Positions 31,701 through 40,048 are shown, numbered from the stretch's first letter. The stretch: DNA of 64,000 bases from Rhynchopus sp. YZ270_cl-10 (GCA_964035575.1 OZ037871.1:248001-312000), one strand, 5' to 3'. Numbers and translations are program-made. Notes: a model not told the origin generated them from the sequence alone.

Positions 31701-34700
31701 CCCGCCTCCGTACTTCTTCAGCCCGCGGTTGTACAGCTGGTACACCACACCCTTCTTCGTCACCTGCTTCGCCGACGCGTTCCCCATTGCCGTCGCCGTC
31801 GCCTCCCCAGCCTTGAACACACAGATCTTGTACTGCCCAGACGTGGCCGGGTACAACGCAGGCGGCAGCGCAAATGCAGACGCCGTCGTCGTGCCCCACG
31901 TGTCCGCCACCATTGCTGACGCGTTTGTTGTCCGCACCAGCTGGAACCACTCCGGCGCCCCGGTCGCGCTCCCCGCCACAGTCGACGGCGTCGGACACAC
32001 CTGCGTGTCGTTCGCAATCGTCACCAGGTCAGTTGTGAACCCGGAGGCCCCGTTCAGCGCCGTGCAGTTCACTCCGCTCGAAGTCCCGCACCACGACGAC
32101 ACAGACACCTGCTCGCCGGTCGTGTCCCACGTGCTCTCCATCGTCCGCAGGTCGAACACAGACATGTTCGCCTGCGCAGACCCAACAATCATCTCCAGGA
32201 ACGCCGGGTGCGAGTGCAGCAGGTAGTCCCCCTCGCTGCTCGACGCCAGACGCAGCCACGGGTTTGCAACCGTCAGGCTTGTGTGGTTCACCTTGTAGCA
32301 CACCTGGTAGCTCCCCGGGTTCAGCGGGATGTGGAAGTACGCCCCAATCGACGTCCCCGACGTCGTCGACGCGAGGTACGGGCAGAACGGCGTCCCGCTC
32401 GTCGTGTCGTTGTCCGTGCACGTCCCCACGTTCGACACCGCGGCCGGCGACATGCAGTCCACCCCGACACCGGACCCGGCCCAGTTCGACAACGTCCCCC
32501 ACGTCGCCTCTGTGCTCGGGTCCTTCGGGAGACGCCCGACAGGGGTCTTCGACATCACAAGCTTGAAGATGTTCTGTGCCTGCAGCTCTGTGTTCGACGC
32601 TGTGCTGCTGTACGTGTTGAAGACAAACCCGTCCGTCGCGGTCGCCGTCGCTGCCGTCACGTCCGCCACATACTGTGTCGACACACCCGCAAGCGCAGTC
32701 GCGTCCGCCTTCGCCTCCGACGAGTACAGGCTCACCGCAGGCCGCAGCGCCGCGTTCAGCGTCCACGACTTCACAAGCCCCATCTCTGTGCGGAACCCGG
32801 CACGCCCCGTCGCCGCCTGCACCAGGTGCTGCCCGCTGAGCCCCTGGGCCTCCTGCACCTCCACCCAGCGTGCCTTCAGTGCCGTCCCGCCCAGCCCGCC
32901 CTGCAGGAACACCGTGCGGATGCACACCTTGTACTGCGTGCGCGCGTCGTTCGTCGCCGCAGGCAGCACCGTACGCAGCTCCGCCACGTCGCTCGGCCCG
33001 TCTGCCGGCCCCAGGTCCGTCATCCCGAGCGCCGACGCCGTTGCCCCGGGCTCCGTCCACACGTGTACAGACGTCCCCCACTGCGTCAGGTTCGTCGACC
33101 CGTCGTGGCACGCAGACCCCACGGCCACAATCTTCGCTGCGTCCTTCCCGGGGTTCGTGTCAAACACATCCTGGCTTGCTGCCGGTGAGCACGTGTGGTT
33201 TACCGTCGGTGCGCACCGCAGGAACTGCACCTTCGACAGCCCCTGGTTCGTCGGCTGGTTCCCGGGCGTCACGTACCAACGCACCCCGTTGTCAATCACC
33301 TTGTAGTCGTACGCGTTCGCGTCCGCAGACCCCGGGCGCCACCACGACATCCAGTCCTCAGACGACTGACGCAGCTGGACGCACAGCGAGTAGTTCCCCG
33401 GCGTGTGCGGCACCGTCAGGTAGAAGTCGACGGTGTTGTTGGCCCCGTCCGTCAGCAGGTTGAACTTCGACGTTGCCGCAGAGTAGATCTCCCCCTCCGA
33501 GCTCCCGGCCTGGTTCTGGCAGTAGCGGTTCTGCTCCATCGTGCTGAAGGGCACCAGCTTCGCGTACAGCGAGAAGTCCGCCGTAATCGTCCCGTTGTTG
33601 TCCGTCACAGCCAGCGTCCCCGTCGTCAGCTGCACGCGGAACCGCTTCAGCTCCCCGCCCAGCAGCACCTCGCTGATGCGTGCCGGCGACACCTTCATTG
33701 CCGGCGCAGGCTTCACCTCCCAGGTCTCGTTGAACACGGCCCAGTTGTCCATCCCCGCCTGCTTGTAGCACACCTTGTAGAAGTTCGGCCCGTTCGACGT
33801 CGTGATATGCGGCGGCATCACCACCACAGCCGCCACCGTCGCGTGCCCACCTGTGTACGTGTGGTCGTGTGGCACAATGTCGTCATAAATGTCGGGCGTC
33901 TTCGCCGCCAGCTCCGCCAGGTGAGGTTCTGTCGAGTTGCACGTTGCGTTCTGGCACATCGTCTGTGTCGGCCCCGCCAGCGCACAGGCGCGCACCGACG
34001 CCGAGTCGTAGTACAACCCAGACTGCGCAATCGACCCCGCACCAGTCACGTTGCAGATCAGTGATAGGTGTGCGTCTGCCAGCTTCCCCATGTTCCAGTT
34101 GTACGGGTTGATGTCGCAGTTCTTGTCCGCCGCCACAAGGCGCAACACGTCCCCGGACGCCGGGCAGCCCCCGGCACACGCCTTCCGCGGGCCCACCTGC
34201 AGCGACACCGTTGCGTCCGTGACAAGGAACAGCGCCTCCATCCCTGCACGCATCTCCACCGCAGACAGCGACAGCGACGTCAGGGCAGACGTCGTCGGTG
34301 TGAAGTACGACGCCGGCGACACCCACGCCCCACGCTCCAGCACGCTGTCCGGCATCGGCTTCGTCTTGTCGTTCCACGCCCCTGTCGTGCCTGACGGCGA
34401 CAGCGCAACCCAGTTGAAGAAGCGGTTTCTGTGGCACACAATGTAGTTTGTGATGTCCGGGACGGTGATGTAGTACGCCGCGTTCGACGACGCCGCCACG
34501 TCCGACATCGACCCTGCGCACGCCGTCTTGTCCGTCTCGGCCCCGGCGTTGTTGCACTCCACCATACCACCGTCTTTGTTCTCCGCCCCCACAGAGGGGA
34601 TCGGGCGGAACGACGCGTAGTCACACGGCTTCCCCGCTTGCACCAGGCGCAGCACACTCCCCACAGTCTGCCCGACGCGGTCGCCTGTCGCGTACGTGCG

Positions 34701-37001
34701 CCCGAAGTTCCACGCACGCGTGTCCACCCCCATTGGTGCCGTCGCGTTCACTGTCTCAACCACAAGCGGGCCCCACGTCCCCGTGCGCGTGTCGTTCATG
34801 TACCACGTCGCCCACGCAGGGTACGCCGGTGCGCCCGCCGCGTCCTGATTCACAATGTAGTCCGGCACAAGCGGGTGTGCTGCCGTCGACGTCGTCCCCG
34901 GCAGGTACGAGTCGTTCAGGTGTGTCCAGCGCACGGGCAGCGACCCGGTCCCGCCCTTGTGGAACGGCAGCACGCGCATCCCCGAGTTCTTCGTGCACGT
35001 GGCCCCGCTGTACGTGCACGTCTTCCGGTAGCACACATACCACTGCGAGTACCGCGTCGCTGGCACGTACAGCGTCGACACCGTCACCGCCACACCGCCC
35101 GTCGCGTCCGCCGCCCCAGACGCTGTCGGGTCCCCAACAAGGTTGCGCGACCCTATCGGGTACGGCGCCTCCTCCTCCACGAAGCCTCCCTGCGACGACG
35201 ACGACGCTGTGTCCAGCGCACGCGACCAGCACCCTGCCAGCGGCTGCGACCCTGTCTTCGCTGCTGTCGGCCACGGGTGCGCACGTCCGTCCGTCTGTGC
35301 CTCTGCCAGCGACGCAGCCGCCACAATACGGAAGTAGTCGCCCCCAGACGGCGCCCAGTAGTTCGCACTCGTCGTCATCACCATCGGGTCCGCCCCAGAC
35401 GCCTGCGGCGCACTCACCGCCACCGTGCTCGACGCCGGCAGGTTGTTCAGCGCCCCGGCACCGCTGTCGTCAAACACAATCTCCCCCCACGTCCCGGGCG
35501 TCATGTCCACCATCGACCACCCGACAGGCTCCACCACGGCCGTGAAGTACAGGTTCGCCGCGTTCGACGCACATGCCGACGGCGACGTGCAGCGGTACAG
35601 CTTCCGCCACACGGGTGCAGTTGCGTTCGTGCTGTTCAGGTTCGACACCTCCGCACGCTCCTGCCGCGACGAGTAGCAGATGTCGTACTTCGCCGCCGTC
35701 TGCGGCAGACGCACGTACACCATCGCCTCCGACCACATCGGCGTCACCGTCGAGTTCTGTGCGTAGTACGTCCCGCTCGACGACCACGAGTCCACCAGCG
35801 GGTTTGCGTACGGCGTCCCAAACACACCCACACCGCCCGCAGTCGCACCCTCCAGCAGCCCACGCGTCCCCTCGCCCTGCCACGTCCCTGCCGCGTCCAC
35901 GTAGTTCGTCCCGTAGTACGGCAGCCCAAACGTCTGGTACTCGTACGTGCACGGGTCCCCCTGCTTCACAATCTTCAGGTTGTCCCCGTCTGCACACTTG
36001 AACTCTGCCGTCGCACACCCGCTCGGCGCGTACGTGAAGTTGAAGTTCGCCTGCGCCGACAGCAGCTGCACCACTGCGTACTGCCCCAGCGTCGCGTCGG
36101 GCAGGTAGTACCACAGCTTCGCTGCCTGCGGTGTGAACTTGTACTCCCCGTTCCCGAGCACAAGCATCTTCCACTGCCCGAACTCAGCCTGCGTCTCCTT
36201 GTCAAACAAACGCGAGTCCAGCACGTGCTTGAAGCACACAACAAACGTCGTTGTCGACGGCGGTGCCACAAACGTTGCGTGAGCAGACGACACAAACCGG
36301 TCCCCTGCCGCACTGTCCGCCATAGACATCCCGTACTCCGTCGTCTGTGCCAGCGGCGTTGCGCTTGTGTACTCGCACCGGATGTCCTTCGTCGAGTCCC
36401 ACGTGTACATGCGCACGTCAAACTGCGCCGCAGCCGTCGAGTTCAGTGCGTACTCCACACGCTTCGTCCCGTCCGGTGTCTGCAGCACCGTCTGCACACG
36501 CACACGGAACTCGTCCCCCTCCCGCAGCGTGGCCCCGTGGTACATCCCCATCGTGTAGTTGTTGTACGACCCGAGCGAGTGTGTCAGCGACACTGTCTTC
36601 GACAGCGACTGCGTCAGCGACGTCGACAGCGACAGCGACTTTGACAGCGACCCAGACGCCGACGCCGTCCCCGTCGGCAGCGACAGCGACACAGACGCCG
36701 ACTTCGACTTCGACAGCGACCCTGAGAAGGACGCTGTTCCAGACGGCAGTGAGAACGACATCGACCCTGTCGGCAGCGACAGCGACGACGACGCTGTCCC
36801 AGACGGCAGCGAGTACGACATCGACCCCGTCGGCAGCGACAGCGACACAGACGCCGACTTCGAGGTTGACAGACTGCGCGACTTCGACTTCGACATTGTG
36901 TACGTCACCGTCTTTGTGTTTGCAGCTTCTCCAACATGCCCAACAAGGGCAACCCCGAGCAGGGCCACCCCCACAAGGGCGCTAGGCCCTGTTCTTCCCA
37001 T
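22791..37001 (-). CDS. Giant secreted, probably GPI-anchored, repetitive surface protein
   Basis: A single 14.2-kb open frame without introns; about 4,736 residues from ATG at 37001, which gives the signal peptide MGRTGPSALVGVALLGVALV. An in-frame Met 22 codons upstream gives a charged, non-signal N-terminus. Next is a Ser-rich low-complexity region with SLSLPTGSMS and SLPSGTAS repeats. Then follow many divergent beta-type units with a recurring pattern hydrophobic-P-x(3-8)-Y-x-(V/I/L)-C-(Y/V/F)-(K/R), e.g. NPGSYQVCYKVNH, HTPGNYSLCVQLRQ, ATSGQYKICVFK, GPNFYKVCYKQAG. Near the C-terminus there is a Pro/Thr-rich stalk (PTPAPPTNTPPTTSQPTS) and the protein stops right after a hydrophobic tail (VPTLWVTLCVAVLALFAL). 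The tail with no cytosolic residues fits a GPI-attachment signal. Many N-x-S/T sites are present. A surface adhesin or coat role is inferred; family unknown. Confidence 0.88.
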   Translation of the reverse strand: MGRTGPSALVGVALLGVALVGHVGEAANTKTVTYTMSKSKSRSLSTSKSASVSLSLPTGSMSYSLPSGTASSSLSLPTGSMSFSLPSGTASFSGSLSKSKSASVSLSLPTGTASASGSLSKSLSLSTSLTQSLSKTVSLTHSLGSYNNYTMGMYHGATLREGDEFRVRVQTVLQTPDGTKRVEYALNSTAAAQFDVRMYTWDSTKDIRCEYTSATPLAQTTEYGMSMADSAAGDRFVSSAHATFVAPPSTTTFVVCFKHVLDSRLFDKETQAEFGQWKMLVLGNGEYKFTPQAAKLWYYLPDATLGQYAVVQLLSAQANFNFTYAPSGCATAEFKCADGDNLKIVKQGDPCTYEYQTFGLPYYGTNYVDAAGTWQGEGTRGLLEGATAGGVGVFGTPYANPLVDSWSSSGTYYAQNSTVTPMWSEAMVYVRLPQTAAKYDICYSSRQERAEVSNLNSTNATAPVWRKLYRCTSPSACASNAANLYFTAVVEPVGWSMVDMTPGTWGEIVFDDSGAGALNNLPASSTVAVSAPQASGADPMVMTTSANYWAPSGGDYFRIVAAASLAEAQTDGRAHPWPTAAKTGSQPLAGCWSRALDTASSSSQGGFVEEEAPYPIGSRNLVGDPTASGAADATGGVAVTVSTLYVPATRYSQWYVCYRKTCTYSGATCTKNSGMRVLPFHKGGTGSLPVRWTHLNDSYLPGTTSTAAHPLVPDYIVNQDAAGAPAYPAWATWYMNDTRTGTWGPLVVETVNATAPMGVDTRAWNFGRTYATGDRVGQTVGSVLRLVQAGKPCDYASFRPIPSVGAENKDGGMVECNNAGAETDKTACAGSMSDVAASSNAAYYITVPDITNYIVCHRNRFFNWVALSPSGTTGAWNDKTKPMPDSVLERGAWVSPASYFTPTTSALTSLSLSAVEMRAGMEALFLVTDATVSLQVGPRKACAGGCPASGDVLRLVAADKNCDINPYNWNMGKLADAHLSLICNVTGAGSIAQSGLYYDSASVRACALAGPTQTMCQNATCNSTEPHLAELAAKTPDIYDDIVPHDHTYTGGHATVAAVVVMPPHITTSNGPNFYKVCYKQAGMDNWAVFNETWEVKPAPAMKVSPARISEVLLGGELKRFRVQLTTGTLAVTDNNGTITADFSLYAKLVPFSTMEQNRYCQNQAGSSEGEIYSAATSKFNLLTDGANNTVDFYLTVPHTPGNYSLCVQLRQSSEDWMSWWRPGSADANAYDYKVIDNGVRWYVTPGNQPTNQGLSKVQFLRCAPTVNHTCSPAASQDVFDTNPGKDAAKIVAVGSACHDGSTNLTQWGTSVHVWTEPGATASALGMTDLGPADGPSDVAELRTVLPAATNDARTQYKVCIRTVFLQGGLGGTALKARWVEVQEAQGLSGQHLVQAATGRAGFRTEMGLVKSWTLNAALRPAVSLYSSEAKADATALAGVSTQYVADVTAATATATDGFVFNTYSSTASNTELQAQNIFKLVMSKTPVGRLPKDPSTEATWGTLSNWAGSGVGVDCMSPAAVSNVGTCTDNDTTSGTPFCPYLASTTSGTSIGAYFHIPLNPGSYQVCYKVNHTSLTVANPWLRLASSSEGDYLLHSHPAFLEMIVGSAQANMSVFDLRTMESTWDTTGEQVSVSSWCGTSSGVNCTALNGASGFTTDLVTIANDTQVCPTPSTVAGSATGAPEWFQLVRTTNASAMVADTWGTTTASAFALPPALYPATSGQYKICVFKAGEATATAMGNASAKQVTKKGVVYQLYNRGLKKYGGGSGYWRDSNIPPSQLTVTSTLAFNSSLRFMQFTTATTLETLYGASAVSAASVTDATTGMVSRTPLLTSGAVVVYDVQVATKDKLPVPFGSFPLVVKRCAQATAFAGLECVAASQVEPSVSPGPFTVWAIGGACKQANATQYGWERNGLRQFTQSGQVRLSLQYRSACPVGEFGCGVRFEATTQSGVQLLSPAQWVNVAAKAPNGVALDGHEPNTAHKGTAMKTTGCATTGVTTCYLKKCVHGLPCTLSLQARRDGPSEFAANGTVQVLYAQDDYGANYSASAAPPQVATALGSTVGSQPLLPAEVWGLGGTASYTFTPKLKDGALASTTVYLNVTYQGVTTGGAVHLSWTRFVVEVSRAVLAAVDPVRVDPWDVAGGLAATRSPSPAFIGTMTAATASVAGSITAVSGSYLEALVPYQLTYVPRDASLKALPKVWGALSGWKVTATVGTATTDNMVLYSRYPDETFVTAPQILSKAALMETIGNAFSFAFVFRVYVVDNACSRFSSAGGCTLVFTFSDGTNTVKANVVTPVRVPASTVEVTPAAASGTVREGISVAVRPGSYIAAPSTGAQTFVYDDFHYGEVFALLDGPGPTDGASNRDKLRMTPDATNWVAGQCAYSSPSGKGCLVEKYPTKTLAAAASVAGATGSWGAQWTMRPHVPCNRCAFTFHTTWGAGPDLSEYAADGTQRGTTTLTWTEEAVTLECSSAAVQITTGAVMSDEFALTVSAGVTGMTGTNAVYPRWWVMTNSNTSVTPAGVYPLYKVGETKTAWWSQMGARANMGTAVANFSRLYFDNTTVPALGATADVKVVFSAVGIRYASGAQAAAGSRPTGTSAYTCTSAVTLSQREAAVAAAVTTTTSIQLVSVGGGVTSLCASSASGVCTEYTATVSEFGAGITVDVKFVNTSSTGTVVDDTASRNVTVAQAGGAGSSPSGAPAWTYGTEVWTSGTIVLDSAYNPSSLETIGTNTYTYGNLTVVATRTQPDAAVLAVAPQGAGSVTLKYSGTGAPARKAMFKVCEAAWDGSAEVMSTVANRCVTISLWITPTTQTRATVYAVEPASQSFVHGTTSACGAATTATFTVASYFTVGTSTTLRYWAYDSQLGYTLTAGTQYLLESGATTAAASLMKNNSVTRGAAITHTVATTGLKVSFTFYGRDKVTTNTTASVAGAVQSDVGGTITAVATTAQYMWVSATETLSKWEVNTTVSVDDECPTKRRLQTSTSNYRTYGTGVPGAGWSYASGGAVAGLPFPIQTVVRTTSGARAWSFTKDILVRVAKRSWTGCNDGGTLKVYDLAGSLASETTRLVEGTVKTTTWVESATAAVSTRGGVAVPWSVLSTECEACTLQLDLCYGGKTAATCLDGLGVGSTDPSDALPIFADRSKLSKPFSVKAPRMDVMEVYDQTLPDSTSAIRVGDMFAVKVENVQRFAGVWAMNEPSTSGWTREVWVRSVWMGESGATLAQMRYGNGGFVHDGAARAAAAGGSAPPSGCNAAVSAAEFAAAADRVTLSGASSGSLNFFFARPCGRCQVWLDYRLTPPAALVGRHMAVRSSFPLRAYTAAVAVPGSALVYTVQTCGMAWLLGGVPLTAVRRRKPFSVGAVRVDAHNIPAWEGTTSAAFARQGGAGNGAGVAAVVTSPVSSPGGSSVNAVGGSATVRAFFLRACYQCSVSFAGKASPLTVLTDATQIIAVPAFHYEKYMLRKMTAAGAKASWMFDVYAADDLGDRAYAVGGPPTEYALQRMYQTRAANHRAAASMSASGKLPSDPTALLNGSAVTVTYGSTSGLRLTEGTKVYNGIPMPVVEKTTPVGAAGQATVEVSKAAMQLSLSFVVTGAAGVPTGFFGEKKAPMVHFSVEAGAMAVDTLPSASSSSRSSAGGAACTADRVVGEGYCTFNAYAIGQAPGAQTASDKWYVSAVRGVSTATVTCGSCGTAWVSPNATYMGGVATFKLGLTGLTAGTTAACSCDVVVTSPASLVNGTSQTFKVAYTDTSLADWKWTSSQTLEVPATTTGKAYSVYNRTVHVGLAAWDTTGKFRGIGGVSWAAGASVTAVPTEMVPEGCFACASGTTTCAIANTKDPKTGAAGTGDAIEIAGVFAAVGTCQLKAGAFTGFPTGTTAPTTAVTFTVEAPVGLMIAGAPNEGSVLSRPNFTRLWGRTLSGAPAAVTGVGSSLSFQVVDAKGMPVVGDNHMQFTLTGTQKSNTSTTTVTWTGVARRGVGTFQIRSNQTTRTAACEAWRPQIAADHEATAQVAVSGMPACEHVPWFFTVQAVAPMTTSGPTPFAAIADVGPLHFVRRAVRLAAFARIGVPCVPPMDMASVNSSFMGNSTNSSKVWKPMKPICPTPPAGLPTAHLTLVKQVMKGWVPLGLGGMGAKNGRDSHMGRPWSKPHPATWGRGYNFTMKVVALGLDGIQVKHPEDKGSAAPVQLRPLAVPCSNVDKSKSGKWVLDTCVDGKGTSGACGWGKKIASLPKCMPKESSGWNVPAFSFKLKGGEATFKDISYGKMAGWKQSGLTRFYLSTTQLNYKYGKGDVSTNPAATFAKPDDTFLFEVNMQDAAALRPGGNHWMCSGMACKSTTYYPEPGKPFALMLSVVDVMGDAVRSDSNSSVKVSGVCLDQVHNSYFAHAKPNALDFINKPTYSFQGGWTQLTQLYVTEPCAQMQLTVVCTSGASDQMKLCTGNMVTLEFPVDYPASSGNVTRAPTPPPEVITLSGLSLAAFDTEALAMPFVNNVRKGDAEIQMLKLLKKGNPVIKAAFLKWVCAKLGGGGITAADKISGRCVDKTITAAPPTLPPTAAPCNMTADPNCTGIATVAGGAGAAAYRSFFALATTVDVVTEFEIETAVTVDAAAVSTAVKDAIVADLADPNSILKQSPTPGVTSPFATASTSNMQVGVANTPVPPPPPTPAPPTNTPPTTSQPTSMSPPTPQPPVVPTAPPTAAPPTSVPPVTFDPNIIPIPTSGGVLVPTLWVTLCVAVLALFAL
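36585..36900 (-). repeat. Degenerate hexamer-type repeat encoding the Ser-rich N-terminal region
   Basis: Repeats of GACAGCGAC (plus strand) encode alternating Ser with Leu, Val, Lys or Thr, including repeated LPTGSMS and LPSGTAS units. This is a likely site of repeat-length variation. Confidence 0.7.
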
Positions 37002-37348
37002 TCTCTTTCGAGAACCCGAGCTCTCTTGCGGTCTCAGGTTTCCCTTCCCTTTGCCACACGCTCTCACGGCCTCTCTCTTGTTTACTTGTTTTTGTGTAAG
37101 TGTGTAGAACTTTTTGTGTAAAAAAAATCAGAAAATAGTTTCTCCTGTTATGTTGTGTTGCGTATTGTGGGAGGAGACTCCTTCTGATACAAAAAAAAAA
37201 AAAAAATGGTTTCTTCTGTTTGCAGTAGGTGCAATGCGGGAAAGTGCGAATACCGGTCCACACCTCTTCTACGTTCTAAATAACTTAGTCTAAATACATT
37301 TTTGTCACTTGGGTCTGACAAAACCCACACCCCCCTCCGTATCCCTCT
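37002..37348. other. Spacer, no gene
   Basis: Leader of the giant gene and 3' flank of the coiled-coil gene. Nothing recognisable beyond homopolymers. Confidence 0.5.
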
Positions 37349-38119
37349 CTAATTTATCCAGGACGTTTTCTCTGAAGGCTGGCGTCGCATTTTCTCTGAG
37401 TGTCGTTGTGCGGCCACCTCCTGCCTTGAGGAATGCTGCGGCGGCACGGTACGAAGGATAGCCTGGAACTTCTCTAGCTTGGTCACCTTGTCCTGCAGCT
37501 CTGTGGCCTCCTTGCGCAGGGTGTCACCCTCACGACGTGCCTTGGTGAGGCGCCCCTCACACACAGCATGCTTCCCTGCACAGTCATCCAACACACGCTT
37601 CAGCCGTTCTATCTCTGCCTGCTGCTGCTTTACTACATCCTCTTGCCTGCGGTTCGCCAGCTTCAGAAGTTCATTCTCTCGCGTCATATCAACCCAATTG
37701 GTGTAGTGTAGAAGGGTCTGCGTCTTCGTCTTTGGGTGTACCGTGGGGGGTGCAGAGAGAGTTGAAATAGCGGTAGTGATCTTGAGCACCTCAGTGAGGA
37801 CGAGGGTGCGCAGCGATTCCAACGAAGCTCTGCAAGCATGCACCCCACCCATCGCATTCGCAAGCGAATACCGTCGTGGTGATTGCGGTGCTGCGGGATA
37901 CCCTGGGGACCCCGATCCTGGTGTTGACGGTGCACAAACCACAACCTTCGGTACAGGTGTTCCAGGTGCCTGCACCGCATGCGCCTGAGCGGTAAGCGAA
38001 ACAATCCTCCGCCTTGCAATCCGCAACTCCTCCTGCAACACCAGCACCTCCTCTTCCAGACTAATCTGTGCAGGTTCCTCTCTTTCAATACCCACACCTT
38101 TTGTGCTTGCAAGCTCCAT
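37349..38119 (-). CDS. Coiled-coil protein, function unknown
   Basis: 256 residues from ATG at 38119, preceded directly by ATACACAG, a likely splice acceptor. A short predicted coiled coil (ISLEEEVLVLQEELRIARRR) is followed by a Pro-rich spacer (residues about 48-85), then a long coiled coil from ENELLKLANRRQEDVVKQQQ through TLRKEATELQDKVTKLEKFQ (residues about 150-225), and a basic tail. No enzymatic motif is seen. It is probably a structural or cytoskeletal protein, but this rests only on composition. Confidence 0.75.
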   Translation of the reverse strand: MELASTKGVGIEREEPAQISLEEEVLVLQEELRIARRRIVSLTAQAHAVQAPGTPVPKVVVCAPSTPGSGSPGYPAAPQSPRRYSLANAMGGVHACRASLESLRTLVLTEVLKITTAISTLSAPPTVHPKTKTQTLLHYTNWVDMTRENELLKLANRRQEDVVKQQQAEIERLKRVLDDCAGKHAVCEGRLTKARREGDTLRKEATELQDKVTKLEKFQAILRTVPPQHSSRQEVAAQRHSEKMRRQPSEKTSWIN

Positions 38120-38365
38120 CTGTGTATATTCTGTATGGTGTTGATGGGAGAAAGGGTGGAGAGGAGGAGGGGGGAAAGGTGCGGAAAAGAGGTAACATAG
38201 AGGGGGGTGGAGGGAAAGAGTGGTTTTGTATTTCGGGTTCTTTTTTTAAAAAAAGTTTTGCGGAAAAAGAAGTAACCCAGTCTTTTTTTGCCCCGAGAGA
38301 GGGGGGGGTTGTGGGGAGGTGGCAGGGAGCAAAAATTATGTTCGGCAACAGAGGGAGGTGGGGAG
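38120..38365. other. Spacer, no gene
   Basis: Leader of the coiled-coil gene; GA-rich on the plus strand. Confidence 0.4.
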
Positions 38366-39413
38366 CAGGCCTGACGCTAACTTTTGGGTTTTTGGGAAAT
38401 CGTGGGATGATGGTCGAATATGGGGGGGGGGAAAGCTAAAAAAAATTTTCCCGCGCCTGTTTTTTTGACCTCACGCAACACTCCACACCATTGACAAAAA
38501 ACACACGATTTTTATTTTTTGAAAACTTGGTCAGCCCCGCCGCCAGGATTTTGGGTTTGAAAAAGTTCTGTTGACGGTCCAAAAAATATTTTTCGCGCTT
38601 CGCGCGAAAACCCCTGCAAAGCTCCTTCTCGTGAGAGACGCATGTTCCCCAAGCCCGGTCAGAGTTCCTCCGAATCAGCGACATTTGCTCTTTCCCTGTG
38701 CATTGTACTCTTCGGTGGCCAGTACAGGTGGCCGTCCAGAATCCGGATTGGGTGTCAGCCTTCTTATCGGTAAAGTCATGGTACCCAAAGGTTCCTGGCG
38801 AAGCCACGGTACGCAACATTTCTAAAAAATGTTCCCATAAAATGGAACTGCGTTGGTGGGATACATGCTTGCGCCGCAGGCGCACGGTACGCAACTTTTT
38901 CCCATCATGCCATCATGCCATCATGCCATCATGCCATCATGCCATCATGCCATCATGCCATCATGCCATCATGCCATCATGCCATCATGCCATCATGCCA
39001 TCATGCCATCATGCCATCATGCCATCATGCCATCATGCCATCATGCCATCATGCCATCATGCCATCATGCCATCATGCCATCATGCCATCATGCCATCAT
39101 GCCATCATGCCATCATGCCATCATGCCATCATGCCATCATGCCATCATGCCATCATGCCATCGTGCCATCGTGCCATCGTGCCATCGTGCCATCGTGCCA
39201 TCATGCCATCATGCACCCCACGTGGCATGATGGTGGCATGATGAACGGAAAAAAAAATCTCCAAAAAACGTGGGATGATGGCATGATGGCCTGCCAAACA
39301 ACGCAGAAAAAAAAAGGGTATTTTTGGTGGGTTGATGGTGGGATGATGGTTTATGGTCGGGGGGGGAAAGCCATTTTCCGTGGGTTGATGGTTGATGGTT
39401 AGCGTCAGGCCTG
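38366..39413. mobile_element. Non-autonomous hAT-like element carrying an 8-bp satellite
   Basis: A 1,048-bp segment with perfect 16-bp terminal inverted repeats, CAGGCCTGACGCTAAC at the left and GTTAGCGTCAGGCCTG at the right. It is flanked by the direct repeat GGTGGGGAG (38357-38365 and 39414-39422). The 9-bp duplication could be an 8-bp hAT duplication with one chance base. The interior holds a CGCGCTTCGCGCG palindrome (near 38597), the CATCATGC satellite, and near the right end several TGGGATGATGG / TGGTTGATGG blocks that are degenerate complements of the satellite. No transposase is seen. Confidence 0.85.
38903..39214. repeat. 39-unit CATCATGC satellite
   Basis: Exactly 312 bp: 32 copies of CATCATGC, five of CATCGTGC, then two of CATCATGC. 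The variant block near one end suggests unequal exchange or slippage spreading a point change. All three plus-strand frames are open here, which is an effect of the 8-bp period (24 bp = 8 codons), not a gene. Confidence 0.98.
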
Positions 39414-39996
39414 GGTGGGGAGGTGCGGAGGTGGGGGGGGGGGGGAAAAATCACACGACAGAACAGAGAACCTACGTGGGCAAGGGAGAAATGGGGAATG
39501 AGTCAGAGTCTATTCTGGGGGGGGGAAGACTTTGCTATTGTGTTGGGGCACTCACTTTACACCACCCACCTGAGGTAAAGATCTGTGCCTTTTTATTTTT
39601 TGTGTTTTATAGTGACTGAGAGGTGAGATATATAAATAGGGGTATAACGTGAGGTTAACTCCAGGTGCGCAATGCAGCTATCACTGGGGGGGGGTTTTTT
39701 TTTGGATAAACTGTTGGAGTAGTGTAGTTGCCTCGGTTGTGTTGCCACAGTTTGTGCAATCTCCACTTTCCTTTTTTTTTTGAAAACATGATTAGTGTAG
39801 TCACCCGAGGATGAGCTCCACTATACCACACACGTTTCTTTTTTTTTGTGATCGATAGCAGTTTTTTTTCGTTTTTTGTAAAAATTCAAAAGCTTCACAA
39901 AGTCCTTGTAAAGCTAATCTAAACGTGTTTCACTTTCAGAGCACAGCGTTGGAATAAAGCATTCCTGAAGAACCTACTCACAATAATAAAGAGCGA

Positions 39997-40048
39997 CAAG
40001 TTGAAAGTGCAAACGTCTCACCGTTCATCGGCGGACGCAGGGCACTTT
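39997..40048 (+). repeat. Dispersed repeat, CACCGTTCATCGGCGGACGC family
   Basis: TTGAAAGTGCAAACGTCTCA followed by CCGTTCATCGGCGGACGCAG. Copies are at about 41488, 45108, 59963 and 63555. Longer copies (41488, 59963, 63555) continue to a TCGAACCCCA motif whose complement, TGGGGTTCGA, resembles a tRNA T-arm / RNA polymerase III B box, so a tRNA-related SINE is possible. Confidence 0.6.

Noticed and set aside
24486-35545. Many long plus-strand frames antisense to the giant gene, rich in Arg and His
   Set aside because: They are complements of GC-rich coding sequence with strong third-position bias; composition is abnormal for proteins and no motifs are seen.
38853-39402. Overlapping plus-strand frames of repeated MPSCHHAI
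   Set aside because: They are produced by the 8-bp CATCATGC satellite, which is open in all three frames; no protein-like sequence flanks it.
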